From assembly GCA_013396525.1 (NCBI GenBank), contig VWYX01000014.1:806001-870000 (forward strand): a DNA stretch of 64,000 bases, given 5' to 3'. Of the stretch, positions 42,101 through 54,905 are shown in pieces. A program made the position numbers and the translations under genes. The notes under the pieces were generated by a model that worked only from the letters and a program-made list of their open reading frames with translations, made no database searches and was not told where the DNA came from. The stretch comes from Chaetorhynchus papuensis (Eukaryota; Chordata; Aves; Passeriformes; Rhipiduridae). Within the stretch, counting starts at the first letter, position 1; every line of letters starts with the position of its first letter.

Positions 42101-45100
42101 TCTTCACAACCCAGCTTCACTCTAACAGAAAAATTAAGCTGTCAAAAAGAAAATCTTTTCATGGAAGCTAAGCCAAGGCAATTCAAGAGCAGCCACCAGT
42201 ATTGCTGGATTTGGAAGAAGATCGAAAATAAATAAAACACTTCCTGATTCAACACACTGAATTTCAAACTAGCATTTCTCAATTCTTCATTAAACTGGAA
42301 GAACTTTATGTAAATTCTCTCTGTAATGTGAGAGTCCATGGAACAGGCTGCTGCAGCAAAAATGCAGCTGATATCCAAGGAGAGGAACACAGGCTAAACA
42401 GAAATCTGAAGGCACACAGCTCATGGCTAAAGTATGGCTATAAATACTGAAGAAATAGAGATAACTTATTTAAGTAAGTAGAATAACTTATTTCTGTTGA
42501 CATTTTCTACACCTATAAATATTTAATTCTTCCATAATTCACATCTTTGCAAGTCTTGGTTGTTGGCATAATTTACCTCTCCAGATTTAGATATTTTATC
42601 TTTCCTCATTCCAGTCTTCTGTGTTTTACCACAGAAAATCCAGGATCCTTATTCTCAACTTCACCACCTTCCATGATTTACACTCTGCATGAAAGTCTAT
42701 TCCTTCTTCTGTCTCTTTGCCTGTATTAAACTAGTTTTTTTTCCTGGACTACCTTTTTGTCTTTTTGTGTATGCATGCTTCAGACTTCTACCATTTTTCA
42801 GTCCAGGAACAGATCTGCTTCTGCTATAAAACTCCTTATCCAGTCTCATACACAAGTCCTCCAGCTTTGTGTTGTCTGTTTATGTTCTTCAGGAAATAGA
42901 TAGTATCATTCTGCACTTCAAAGAATGGCCCGGTCCTTCGAGTAACTTGAAGAATGGAACTGCTTTCAGACCAAAATCACCGTAGTTTTTTTATAGTTAA
43001 GGCAAGATACAGTCGTCACTAAAATTAGCTGCTGCTGCAGTAAATGTTACTGGTTTTTGTGTTCTACCACATCAAGTTAATGCTAAAAGTACTGCAAGAA
43101 AATGAGAACCAGACTATTCATTTGCGAGTTGCTTACAGCCGAAATTGATAGCTTTGCTTATCCTGCTGATAAACAGCTGAAGCAGATAATCTTTAACATA
43201 GCAAGTATTGCTTTTATTAATCAGAACAAGATAACCTCTGCTCAGCTTTAACAAAGGACTCGTGGACTGACTTAATCATTGCTGATGCCCATGGGAACAG
43301 AAAGGTCTCTTCTTCTCTAAGAAAATAATAATCTTTTTAAGGATGGGAGAAAAATACAGAGTGCCTGCTTCAGGATATTACTCAGCCCAGGCACATCATA
43401 AATAATAAAACACCCTGTCTGAAGAACAACGTGGTTTTGTTATTTTTTAAAACTTTCTACAAGGTTTAAAGGAGCTCTTCTATCAACAGAGTAATTTATA
43501 ATTAATTCAGCCTTTATTACTATAAAACTTTGAATTTCCATACATCTTGTGTAAGAACAAACTCTAAAAAACTGTACTGAAAAAATGAATTTCAAGTACA
43601 TAAATATGTAAAAACTGTGTGTGCATTTTTGTGCATGTATGCAGAGAAGTTTCCAAACAGTCGTAAGAAACTGGGTTTTGTTCTGATGTTTTTCTCTATT
43701 GAACCATGTTATGTTTGTTTGTTATGTTAGCAGGAGTGCTGATTGATTCAGTACTTCATTAATTTGAAAACCTGGGAAGTTCATTTTAAAGAAAAAAGCA
43801 AAGAAACTTTTATAAATAAAACAATGTAAAATACTGCTAGAAAGGCTGGTATTAATTATCTATAATCATAGAATTTTTCTATATTTATGTTCTACTAAAC
43901 ACAGTAGCTACATGGCAAGTGATACATCCTAACAAAAGAAAGTAAAATTGTCTGTATGTTTACTGTATTTCTTGAAAAGCTAAAATTAAAAGAAGTTACT
44001 TTATAAAATTTTATTTCATCATGCATACAGATATTTTATTAATACACAATATTGTATTAATATAAATGTTGGACTGCTGCCATCAATTTTCTCTAGGCAG
44101 AAATTCAGGATTGGGACTGAACATGTTAAGTGGAATCTATACAAAGACAGAAGGGAAATAAATACAGCCCTGACAGTAATCACACCAATGTCAAAGTGCT
44201 AATCCTACTTAAAATTACTGTGGTCAACCACGTAATTTGTACTTTGACGAAACTGCATCTCTTTCCACATGAGCTGTGACCAAGTAAGGACAGTGGTACA
44301 GAATTACTTCATCCCAACTCAATTACAACTCTTACATTTGATACTTGTAGGAATGCACTGTGCATATGGGAGCTCATCCAGGGAAAACTCACTGCATTTT
44401 TTAAATGAATGCAATTGCAAAAGAGTAAGCCTGCCCTGAATATGAAAATCTACTTTCAACAAGGTTTGATTAATTGAAAGATTAAATAACTGGATTTCTT
44501 TCTTAGTTTTATTTCTAGATCCTCTTCTTTCTACGCTTACTTTGATAAAAAAAAGTATTCTCTCTCTAAATTCAAAAAACAGTTTTAAAGCAGTAAAGTG
44601 AAAATTATAATCAATAATAACATGCTCGCTCTCTAGAAGGCTACTGGCAAAGATCTTGTGATTATGACAAACTGTGTTCTAAAGCAAAAGATGGATTTCA
44701 GTAGCTGAAAGAATAAAAGTAATTATTCAACCAATTATAACATCTTTTAACTTAAGTCAGATTTTTGATAATAGACTTTGCTTCCATGACATTATACTAA
44801 TGTAACTGAAAGTACAGAAAAATCTTAAGAGGAGTATTTTCTCTGCTGGTATTAAAATGTGTGCAATAAATGGATTATAACAGAAGCCTTTTTAACAAGC
44901 TATGCTACAGATATCCTCCAAACTGTTCATTTACTTTAAGAGAACATATGGATTATGTGTACAGTGAGAAAATAAAAACAGACCACAGAAAAAAAAATTA
45001 AAAATAGCCAGAGATAAACAGCTGTCAATACATAAAAAGTGGAAGTGTTCTGTTCAAAAAAGAGGAAAAATACAATAAAAGCTCCCCCAAACAGAAGACA

Positions 45101-46722
45101 CCTGTGCAGTATATGGCAGTTTAATTGAACACCAGCTTCCAGTACAGATCAGCATAACTGGGATAGCATTGTTTTGCTGTCCCTTGGATGCAACGTATCT
45201 CGGTACCATAATAACCAAACCAACAAGCTTTTGTTAATTTCCTGTTTCTCTTCTACCTAATTAAAAAGACCTCTCTCTCCCTTAATGAACGTGAATTCAC
45301 TGTTATCAATTTTGACTGCAAACAACTCACTCCAGTATTAAAGAGCCTGATATTTAACTTAGTGGGAAGCTTGGCACAGAACAGGATCAAGTTCAATTTC
45401 ACTGTACTAACCACTGAAATCAATAGATCTGTTTCTTCTTCAAATTTGCTTATGAGTCAAGTAATCAAAGAATGAGAAAGATGCACAGGCTCTCTCTCCA
45501 TATACCTAAATCTAGCAATATGGGCTACTTCTTAAAACTGCCTATCAGCACGCATTGGAAATTATTATCAGCAGGGGAGCTCTGATCTGCAGGGTACCTG
45601 CACTAAATAAAACTGGAGATCATTATGACCTGAGCATCAGGAAGCAGAAGACATAGACACAACTCGAAGAAAAGATGAGCTAGGGTCTGTAGGAAAAACG
45701 ATTTTTTTTATTAAACCGAGTAAGATCACTGATACACTCTGAGGGCGCGGGATCTTCTTCAGGTTTCGAATAGCAACAGCAAACTTCACAGCTAGTTCAA
45801 GAATGCCTGCTTCAAGTTTAATACAGTCACAGTAATAACAAGACACTGAAGAAGGTGATCTTCTCTTGGGGAGCAGCAGCAAGTTACCACATTTATCCAG
45901 GTGAAAAAAACAATAGTTTCCACAGTACAAAGAGAAATAGAAAAAGGTAGAAATCACCCGTAGAAAAGACTTTTGCTGGAAATAGAACACCCTAAAACTG
46001 CAACACACGGATATTTCTACTTAGGCTGAGATTTTATTGTTGAACAGATTTATGAAACCTCTGGAGAGGATTTTTAATAAAGGCAACTAGCAAGTTGAAG
46101 TATAACTGAATTAAATTACGTTACATACCACAAAATCCTGATTCATAAACTGACTGCATAGTGGAATTCAACAAAAAGAAAGATATGGAGTGATCGTAAC
46201 AACAGCCACTTACTCCTAAAATCACTTCTTGCTTTAGGAACTGGCAAAGAGTTCAGTTTTGAAAACCAGACTCTGAACACGCTTTTTTATTTTTGCAATT
46301 ATAGCATCAATCACATGAAATCCCAGAAAAAAAAACCTGAAAGTACTGTATAGTTAGAAATACAACCTACCCATATAATTTCTGACCTGAAACAAATTTA
46401 AGTTGTCTAAAAAAGTGACGTAATTATTAGGACAGTTGAAATGCACATGCACAGGAAAGAATTTGTTTTTCTTTAACCACAAATTTGGGTAAACATCTTC
46501 ACAGGGTAAAACCTATGCACAACAAAACATTCATTCAGATTGTAAAGTTGATTGAAAGATCATCAGCATGAAGTATTTGTTAATATATTAACCTTAAATT
46601 AACAATTACATAGCAGTCCTTACATTTTTCAGACGTTCCTACCCATAAGTATGAGCTTGAAAACCTATTTAAACTCTGTTTATGGCTGGATTAGAAGATC
46701 CTGGTTGTAAGCTATATATACT

Positions 46723-46860
46723 GATATTAGCTCAGTTGGCTGGAGCATGGTGCTAGTAACACCAAGGTCAGGTGTTCCATCCCTGTATGGGCCATTTACT
46801 TAAGAGTTGGACTCAAAGATCCTTGTGGGTCCCTTCCAGCTCAGAATATCCTGGGAAATC
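46723..46860 (+). mobile_element. tRNA-Ile-derived SINE with CR1-like tail (TguSINE1 type)
   Basis: The head reads ttagctcagttggctggagc, then atggtgctagtaacaccaag, then gtatgggcca. It is a clear match to a tRNA-Ile body from the D arm to the acceptor end (46794). The anticodon position has mutated to AGT and the B box is degraded. It is followed by gttggactcaaagatccttg and gtgggtcccttccagctcag, a CR1 3'-end sequence. A tRNA-Ile head with a CR1 tail is the structure of the passerine TguSINE1 family (from memory). It lies antisense to PLCE1. No target-site duplication was confirmed. Confidence 0.85.
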
Positions 46861-49800
46861 TCTGTGAAATATGAGCACTGACATAATACATGAAAGGCAT
46901 TCAAAGCATCACCGTGACTTCACCACACCTGAACTGCCATGCCTGCCTCCCATCATCCCAAGTGTACAGCTACACTGCTCTGTGTAATTACATCCACACT
47001 GCTGCTCAGATTTCTGGAAGAGTATCCAAGGGCTTTTACCACTCCACTGGCCTGAGTCATTCACGGAAATATTTTGCATCGCACAAGAGAACTTGGCTGC
47101 TTGTCTCTGAATTACCATATACTGTCAACACAGTTAACCAACCATTTCCTCTCTGTAGGCAGGTTGGCTGGTACTGGCTACAACTGATAAAACCAATCAC
47201 AGACCTGTCCATAACAAATAGATCCACTGGGTTTTCTTCTGGCTGTAAACTCACAAGAAAAAAAGATGCAACTAGTAGCAGTGTAACAGTAATCCTGACT
47301 TTGCAAAATCAGCAGATCTCACGACAAAATTTATCCAATTTGATGCTGATTTTCCAATTCCTTTCCATTTTCAGGGCAGTTAGCAAAGAGCTGAGACAGC
47401 ATTCTCATGCAGAAAAGTGTAACTAGCAATGGCTCCAGAATATCTGCATAAGAATCAGTGTGGTTTTACGTCTAACCCCAGCCAGTAGCCATTTCTTCTG
47501 CACCTGAAATAACAGGATTTGAAGGCAGTGCTGTAATAAATGACCCTGAGGGTACCAGGGCAGCAAACAGATACCTCAGCTACAAAGGGCACCCCATGTT
47601 ACGCAGGGTTTGGCTGAACATAGACATACTTACAGGTATTACGGAGAGATGAATCAGCAGTGTGTACTGCCAGAAGTCTGAAGAGTTCCACCATCTACAT
47701 GTTTAGTCAGAAAGCAGCTTTAGTGCTTCCAGAGTGCATGTGTGGCAATGGGCCACCTGCAACCTGCTATTTTAGGGGAGCTTCACCTACTGCTGTAACT
47801 CATGAAACTAAATCCTGATTTCAGAACACCTGCCAGAAGAAGGTTTAATTATAATTTGGTAAATAGACTGTGAATGTCTGGCTGGCTGGTTGAAAATTAG
47901 CTCTCAAGAGCTGTTTGACACCAACATGCCATCTGTCTTGCTGTGGCATGCTGCAGCATGCACTGTGCATAACCAGACACAAGATTTCATTGCTTCAGAG
48001 GCAACTCCCATCAGGAAGGCTGGGTGAAGGGATTCTGGGCAATAATGAGTGATCTTCTAAATCTACACCTTTATATCCCAGTGTAACACATACGTGAAAA
48101 GGCTGGAAAGAGGTTAATACAACACCACTGCACTCGTTGTTTAACTGTTTTCGGGTTTTTCATTATTTTCCTGCATGAAATCCCATCTAACAAAACCCAT
48201 CCTCCGCAAAACTCCTGAATTATTTCAGAAATATTACACTTTCACATACATTTCATAAGTCTTTCTCCTAAAGGCTGTCACAGTGGTAGACTAACAGGAT
48301 TTTGACTTGAGCAACACACCAGCACCAGGGTTCTCTGTGCAGCATCTGTATTCAAGACCTTTTAAGATCCTGGATATAAATACAGCACAGCATATGGAAT
48401 GTTAAGTTCAAATGCTAAATAAATTCCAGCCCATAAGAATGAAATGGTCAAAAGGGAGGATTTATGAATTTACTTTGGAAGAAAAGAGTGTTGTAGAAAA
48501 AGAACGGTACCATTCTCACTGCAAAATGAACTTCTTACTGCTTGAGTTAAAGAAGAACTCAAGCTTAAACCTCACCCCCCAAAACTGATGCAAAGCATGT
48601 CCAAAATCAAAGCAGGAGCTGGTGTTCACTGACAGAACAAAATCAAATTAAAATGCATACAACTTTGAGTTAATGCTGCAATGGAGAAATATCCAGTGGT
48701 TAGATAGAGTGCAAGAATCTCAGGTTGGGTTCCAATATTTGAGTATTTTGATCATGACAGTTAAAATTTATCTTATTCCTATTTTTTTCCATTTATGTAA
48801 AGCAGAAGCTTTTCAATTTTAAGAAGGAAAAAACTTTGTGATAAATCAGTGAGAATGGGAGAAAATGCAAACAAAAATGTAATTTGAGAATATATATACA
48901 CATACCTATGGAAAAGAAGGATGTTAAATATAACACGTACATGAAGTTAGGTACCCATTAAAGCAAGGGCTTATGATACTGATTTTCTATATTTTCTTTT
49001 TTGTTGTTGTTTTAGGAACTTTTTAATTTTCAAAGGCTATACAAACTGTAGCAAAATACAGCATTCATAATGTAAACAACTGTAAAACTGCAACAACAGG
49101 CATTTTCAGTGTTTCAGAGCCTCAGCCTTGAGGCATTCCTTTCTAGCCTGAGACTTTGACATCGGCAATCCCTGCATTTAATTAATGATCTGTTGAAGTT
49201 TGCACCCCGGCTGCACAACTTTTAAAAATTGCCACAAGCACAAATTCAAAGTGCATTTTTGGCTTTAAGATCCTCAGAAACACGTTTTGTAAAAAGCATC
49301 ATCTTCCTAACTTTGGTCTTATCCTGAAGACCAGATTATATGTGACAGCGACCCTTCAAGGATAGGCGGGAAAGAGGAATGGTCTGCTCCCATCTGGTCC
49401 AGTTTACCAAATACTGCACAGGAATGCCTAAGTTCAAATAACTATTCAAGTGAAAACTGTTTCAGTTTGGAAAGCAATCATTAAAAATAGTCCTTTAAGG
49501 TAGAAACAGTAAGAATGTTTCCTCCGGCTTCAAAGGAAGCAAATTCTAAAATTGCCATTGGTGTTAGTGGTACAAGATGAAGATTAGATGCCAATCTGAG
49601 AATTTTAAGTATAATTATGCCAAAGAATAACGTGAGAGTTAAGTAAATTCTGATAAGTATACAACACTTACAACTCATTATTCTTGCCATTTGAATCTTC
49701 ATAGGAAAGACAAGCCGGTGCATGAGACACGCTACCAGATTTTCCACATAGACCAAAGGGCAGGCAAATCTGCTGCATAAGGTGTTTTGGTTATTATTCT

Positions 49801-51295
49801 TACTGATGACTGGAACAAAATTAATCCAAGCCACATCCAGTAAAAACAACAACACTTGATTAGATGTTCCCAATTTAAGCCCTGAAGCTTAGCAGTGAAA
49901 GAATTTTAAAGGAATGGAACACACTTGAAAAATGTTTGATCAGTTCAGAGTTTTCATCATTCTGGCCTGCTTTCAGCAGTTACCTAAACAGAATCTGTTC
50001 CTAACACTAGTTTGTTTGAGACCTGTCCTCTACATAATTATTTCACCGAAAATGGATAGAGAATAGAACCACTAACAGCAGATAGTCTTGACTGTCCACT
50101 TGTGTACAAAATACCTTCGTATGATCTGCTAAGGAAACTTTTCCCCTTATTTTATATTACACTTTGAATAATATCAATTCAACCTCTACATAACTGAAGC
50201 ACCTACAGAATCTACAGCTTCACCACTTAGTTTTGGTGAGGATTCGATTACTGACTCTACTGTGTGCCCTGAATATTCCCTGAGGTGAGAACATTTTGTG
50301 AATAGCAGATTTATTGTAGCAGCTATAACTTAGTTTGATATCCAAGATTTTTAGGTTTCTAACGAAAACAAAATCCAGGAAATATACCTGTATTTAAACA
50401 TACACATAGAAATGCCCTAAGACAAATCAGAGAAAACAGCATCATTTACTAAGGCATCAGTCAAAAAGCTGTAATGGAACACCATAGAACTATTGTGATA
50501 ATATTTTTATATTATCTGTGTCAGCAGTGTACAGCAGCAAGAACCTAATAAGAACAATATGGCCTTTCAAAGTGCTGTTAAAGCATTTTATCATCATTTA
50601 TAAAGATATTTAACAAAGTTAATAAGAACAGTAAATTCTATGCTGCTACAAAGAAATACTGCAGTAATTCTACCTCGTAGTTCAAAATTCGTAATGTAGA
50701 GCAAAATACAAAAAGATCCTCTCCCACAAGAATATATGAGTGAACCAAGGGCACTAATTGAAAAGGATGCCAAAATGGAGAAAAATTATGAACTGAAAAT
50801 AAATTGATGAATTACCTAACAGGGTGAAGGGCAAAGCTAATACTCATAATTCACAACCATTCAACACTTGCACTTCATTATTAAAGAAATGGCTTAAAAG
50901 TATTTTAAGACATACTAAAAAAGTATTCACTGAAATTGGTCAAAAAGAGAGGGGTTTAAGATGTGAAAATGAGTATGTCATTAACTGATGATGACCCAGT
51001 CAGTAACCTGCAGCCACTGGGAATGCTGTGCAGCAAATCCATGGCTCTTTCCAGATGTCCTGCAGAGCCCTGTCACAGTGGTCACCTACCTCGACTCTAC
51101 CCCAACACAGCCAGAGCTGTGCTACTCCTCCTTAGGTTTCTGCATACAAAATATCATTTGATCTGTGTCCCGTTTACACTGCACAGAAACACAGAGGTAA
51201 AATCACAGTTGATGCCCTTGCTGTAATCCCTTTGTGTATTCCTAGATAAAAACAATCTCTTAAGTTTAAATTAAAATAATTAAGGCTAGCTATTG

Positions 51296-51358
51296 CAGTT
51301 GGACTAGATGATCTGTAGGTCCATTCCAACTGAACTATTTTGGACTACTGTATTCTAT
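51296..51358 (+). mobile_element. CR1 LINE 3' end fragment
   Basis: The sequence cagttggactagatgatctg, then aggtccattccaactgaac, ending tattctat, is the conserved 3' terminus of avian CR1 in plus orientation. Only the last ~60 bases are recognisable, as is common for 5'-truncated copies. Confidence 0.85.
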
Positions 51359-51959
51359 ATATTATTTACATTTTTCTTCTTGTGGTTGGAATTAAAAGTG
51401 GACTATCTTCAAAGCTAGTATTAACAGCCATTTCTGAGAAATACAGTATTATGGGCTAAGCATCATGGGTTGAGTGCTCGCAGGACAAAAAGTACGTTAC
51501 TTAACAGATACTTAAAAAGAACAAAAAAATAAATCAGGGTAACGTAAGATGTTTCTTCCACACAGATTCTGCAATATCAGAGAAACAAGATGGAGACACA
51601 CATCAGATGAAAGCTGTGAGAACTTCTAGAAGTCTGCCAATGCAGGTAGCCAAATTCACCCAAAGAGCACTTCATGGATAAAAACTACAGTGCACAGCAT
51701 GCAAAGGGATGCATGCAGGGAAGACACAGATGGCTTTCCTAATACATGTTTATTGTTTATTTTAGGGTGATTAGTTGATGTTCTTTTTCTCTTCCCCCAG
51801 ACACAGTCTTTTCTCAAGCTCTTTGGTGAATATGTACTGTAAATGTACAAAATGTCAATTTAGCATTTTTCCTATAGGGTTAGAATACAACTCAGGAAGC
51901 CAATCTGAAAAAAGGAAAGTCTGTAACCACAGAGGAAGAAAATAAAATTATTACCATAC

Positions 51960-51976
51960 TTTTTTTTTTTTTTTTT
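51960..51976. repeat. T17 homopolymer
   Basis: Seventeen consecutive T on the plus strand, followed by ccag. It resembles a splice acceptor on the plus strand, but no plus-strand exon follows. Confidence 0.95.
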
Positions 51977-54823
51977 CCAGAAGGGAAGTAATTCAGCTCT
52001 TCTCTTGTGTAAACTACTTCCTCTCACAATTCAGGAAAAGCAAAATCAATCTCTCTACCTAGAATAGCAGCAACTCTCTTAGTTACCCTAGTCTCACATT
52101 TTCTCCTAAGCTGCAATTTGAATGCAAATTTCCAGTGTAGTACAATACCTTTTTGGCAAAGTTCAAATACCATTGCTAAATTTACTGGTAAAGAAAAGGA
52201 TTCTGTAATGGGTTTACAGAATTAAACGAAAGAAGCTATTCCTTACTCTAGAATGCAATTTCCAAATTTTAAAATGTAATTTTGAAAGATATCTTTCAAT
52301 GCAAATATCTAATTATGCCAATTACCAGAACCTTTTCAAAAGGGTTATAACAGCAGGCATCCTGAACAAGCTGATTTTTCTCATGAGGAAGCTGATGGGA
52401 AGCTAAGGGAAAATCATATGCTGTTTTTATAAGGGATTAACATGAATTTACAACTTCCCATCATAGTAAGTCATGTCCATGATGTTATATAAGTATTATA
52501 TCATGCCAGTTTTTCTTTTAAGAAAGTATTGCTACTAGCCAGCTATTCTTAGCAAGGTTTCTGGAATCACAAAGGCTGTGCCAGAAGCACGACTTAAAAG
52601 ATGCTGAGAGGCATTTTACAGGGGAAAAGAGAAATATGCAGCAAAACCCAGGACAATATGATCAAAGTCCTCCCACTGACATACAGAACACATCAAATGC
52701 ACAGTCACAAAGTTCAGTGGCTATACCAAGGACTAAAGGACCAGTTACATCGTGGGCTACCTCACCACCAGAAAAGCCATGCCTGCCGTGCAGTACAGAC
52801 GTGGCCAGGTGAGCTACCAGTGGAAATGCTGATATGCTTAATAAAACTCTGAAGTCCAAGAAAGAATCTGTAGTACTGAGACAGCAAAAATATTATGTAG
52901 CTTAATGAAAGGAACTCATCACAATAACAAGAATAGCCAAAAAGTCAAAGCTGAAAAGATTTTGATTCTTTCTTTTGTATGTTTTTAAATTACAGAGTGG
53001 AGGAGCCTGTGTGATTTAAGCCTTAGAACTGAAATCTGTTCTACAACGCAGGAGTTTAAGCCAGAGAGGGATTAGTGGAATACAGCAGACAGCAGAGAAC
53101 AGGGCAGGGGCAAGTCTGGAAGCCAAAGAAGTAAAACAATAGACTACACAAAGTATTAAATCAACCTTAACTTCATAATAGAGATCTAAACAATCTCAAC
53201 ATCTATGACTTGCCTCAATATTACTTACTTCTTCCAACCTCAAATATAAATGTTCTAAGTACTTATTTACCCTTGCAAGCTTTTTTACAACTTCACTAGT
53301 AAATTGCTATAGTTCTGCTTAGACTAAACCCAGCTATAAGCAACTATTTTCTATAATTGTTTTTGTTTATGTTATTTGGGCATCATAAGGTAAATTAGCA
53401 AAAATACGTTTATATAAAATTGTGTTCAAGTGAACAGAGGATAGCTATATGTATTATACTGCTGGAACTAGCTAACTGGTAAAAAAATGAAAGTATGTGT
53501 TACATTTGGCTTTCACAGGATTAATACACTTGCTACATAAAAGCTGTTCTAAACAGTCACAAGACTCCTTAATGAACTGTGTCTTTGTCATTAAGCTGCA
53601 GCAGATTATACTAGAAAGGGTGCTTGCAGTCCTTTCCTAACATGAAAACTTTCAAAGCTGTGCATGTGGATGACAGTTCTCAGGCTTCAGAAGAAGGCTG
53701 TACAGTAGCACAGTCACCTTCCAACTACTGAGCTTAGAATTGAGACAACTTCGAAGGATGTCAGACCAGCTAAATGTCTCCATTGACATCAGGCTTTGCA
53801 ACTCTATGAGCTTTCTCACTTTCCCAAACAACAGGCTGTTACTGCCCTCCTGTTTTAAATTTGATGTACCATCATCCATGCAATCGCTAAACCTTTTTTT
53901 TCCTTCTCAAGCTTTCTGAAATATTTTCCAATATTTGATGTTCAAAAAAATTTTTGGTTTTCGAAGGATCTGTCTGTTTCTTTTCAACAAAAAGAAGTAT
54001 AATATTTGGGGGGTTTGAAAGCAAACAGAAATCCTAGTTACTGACACAGTTCTCGTTCTATCTTTGCAAACAAGAATTCTAAATATATTTTTGTTTTTCC
54101 TTGATGTCTTTTTCAGAGCAATTCATTCTATATATGGTTATGGAAAATACCTGAAGATTTTTCTCCCAAACACTGAACTTGGATGCAAATCCTACCACCA
54201 TCTTCCAGAAAATCAGTACCTGAAGCAGCACCTATTCCTTTTTTTTTCTGTGTTCAATGCTTATTTAGAAGGTTTGTTAGTAGCTATCAGGAGGTTTTAT
54301 ATTCACAAATCCTGTACCTATGAGGTAGACATGAACCATATGATTTAATTTGATTCCTTCTACTTCACGGCAATTACAGAACTGCACAATATGAAGACTT
54401 AAAGCCTAGAAGAAAATTCTACTTTTAAGGTTCATTTTTTTTTCAAACTGAAAACACTTTAACTTAAAAACCAAGAAAACTACTTCACGGTGCTTTAAAG
54501 TATGATAAGTAAGTTCTAAAACGTTAATTATGTTTTATCAGCCAAGTGCCTACACCAACACAAAACCAGAACTACCTCTTCTCAGCAAACATGGCAAAAG
54601 CATTCTTTTTAAGTATAGCTATTTTCAGTATCAAGTCTCAAAAATTAACGATGTTTCAAATCTGAATTCTTCTGAATTCCAATTTGAAACTTCTAGAACT
54701 CAGAAGAAGAGCAATTTATTTGAAAAAAGCATATACGAATTTTTAGAATAAGTTACACACATTTACGATACTTCAACAACTACTCTGCTATTAAAAGGAA
54801 ATATCCATGGTAAAGAAATTTTT

Positions 54824-54905
54824 CACAGAATCACAGAACATGCTGAGTTGGAAAGGACCACAAGGATCATCCAGTCCAACTCCTGGCCCTGCACAGGACC
54901 ATTTT
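54824..54905 (-). mobile_element. CR1 LINE 3' end fragment
   Basis: The sequence cacagaatcacagaacatgc, then gagttggaaaggaccacaag and gatcatccagtccaactcct, is the reverse complement of the CR1 3' end, so the element lies on the minus strand. Of the four CR1 ends found, this is the best preserved. Confidence 0.9.

Noticed and set aside
45637..46008. Minus-strand 123-codon frame
   Set aside because: No recognisable motif and no splice context compatible with the GAG codon needed at 39168.
46723..46794. A functional tRNA-Ile gene
   Set aside because: The anticodon position and B box are mutated and a CR1 tail follows, so it is a SINE head.
49481..49873. Minus-strand 130-codon frame with a good GTAAGT-like donor inside, as a missing upstream PLCE1 exon
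   Set aside because: The translation bears no resemblance to PLCE1, no phase constraint supports it, and a single donor-like match is expected by chance.
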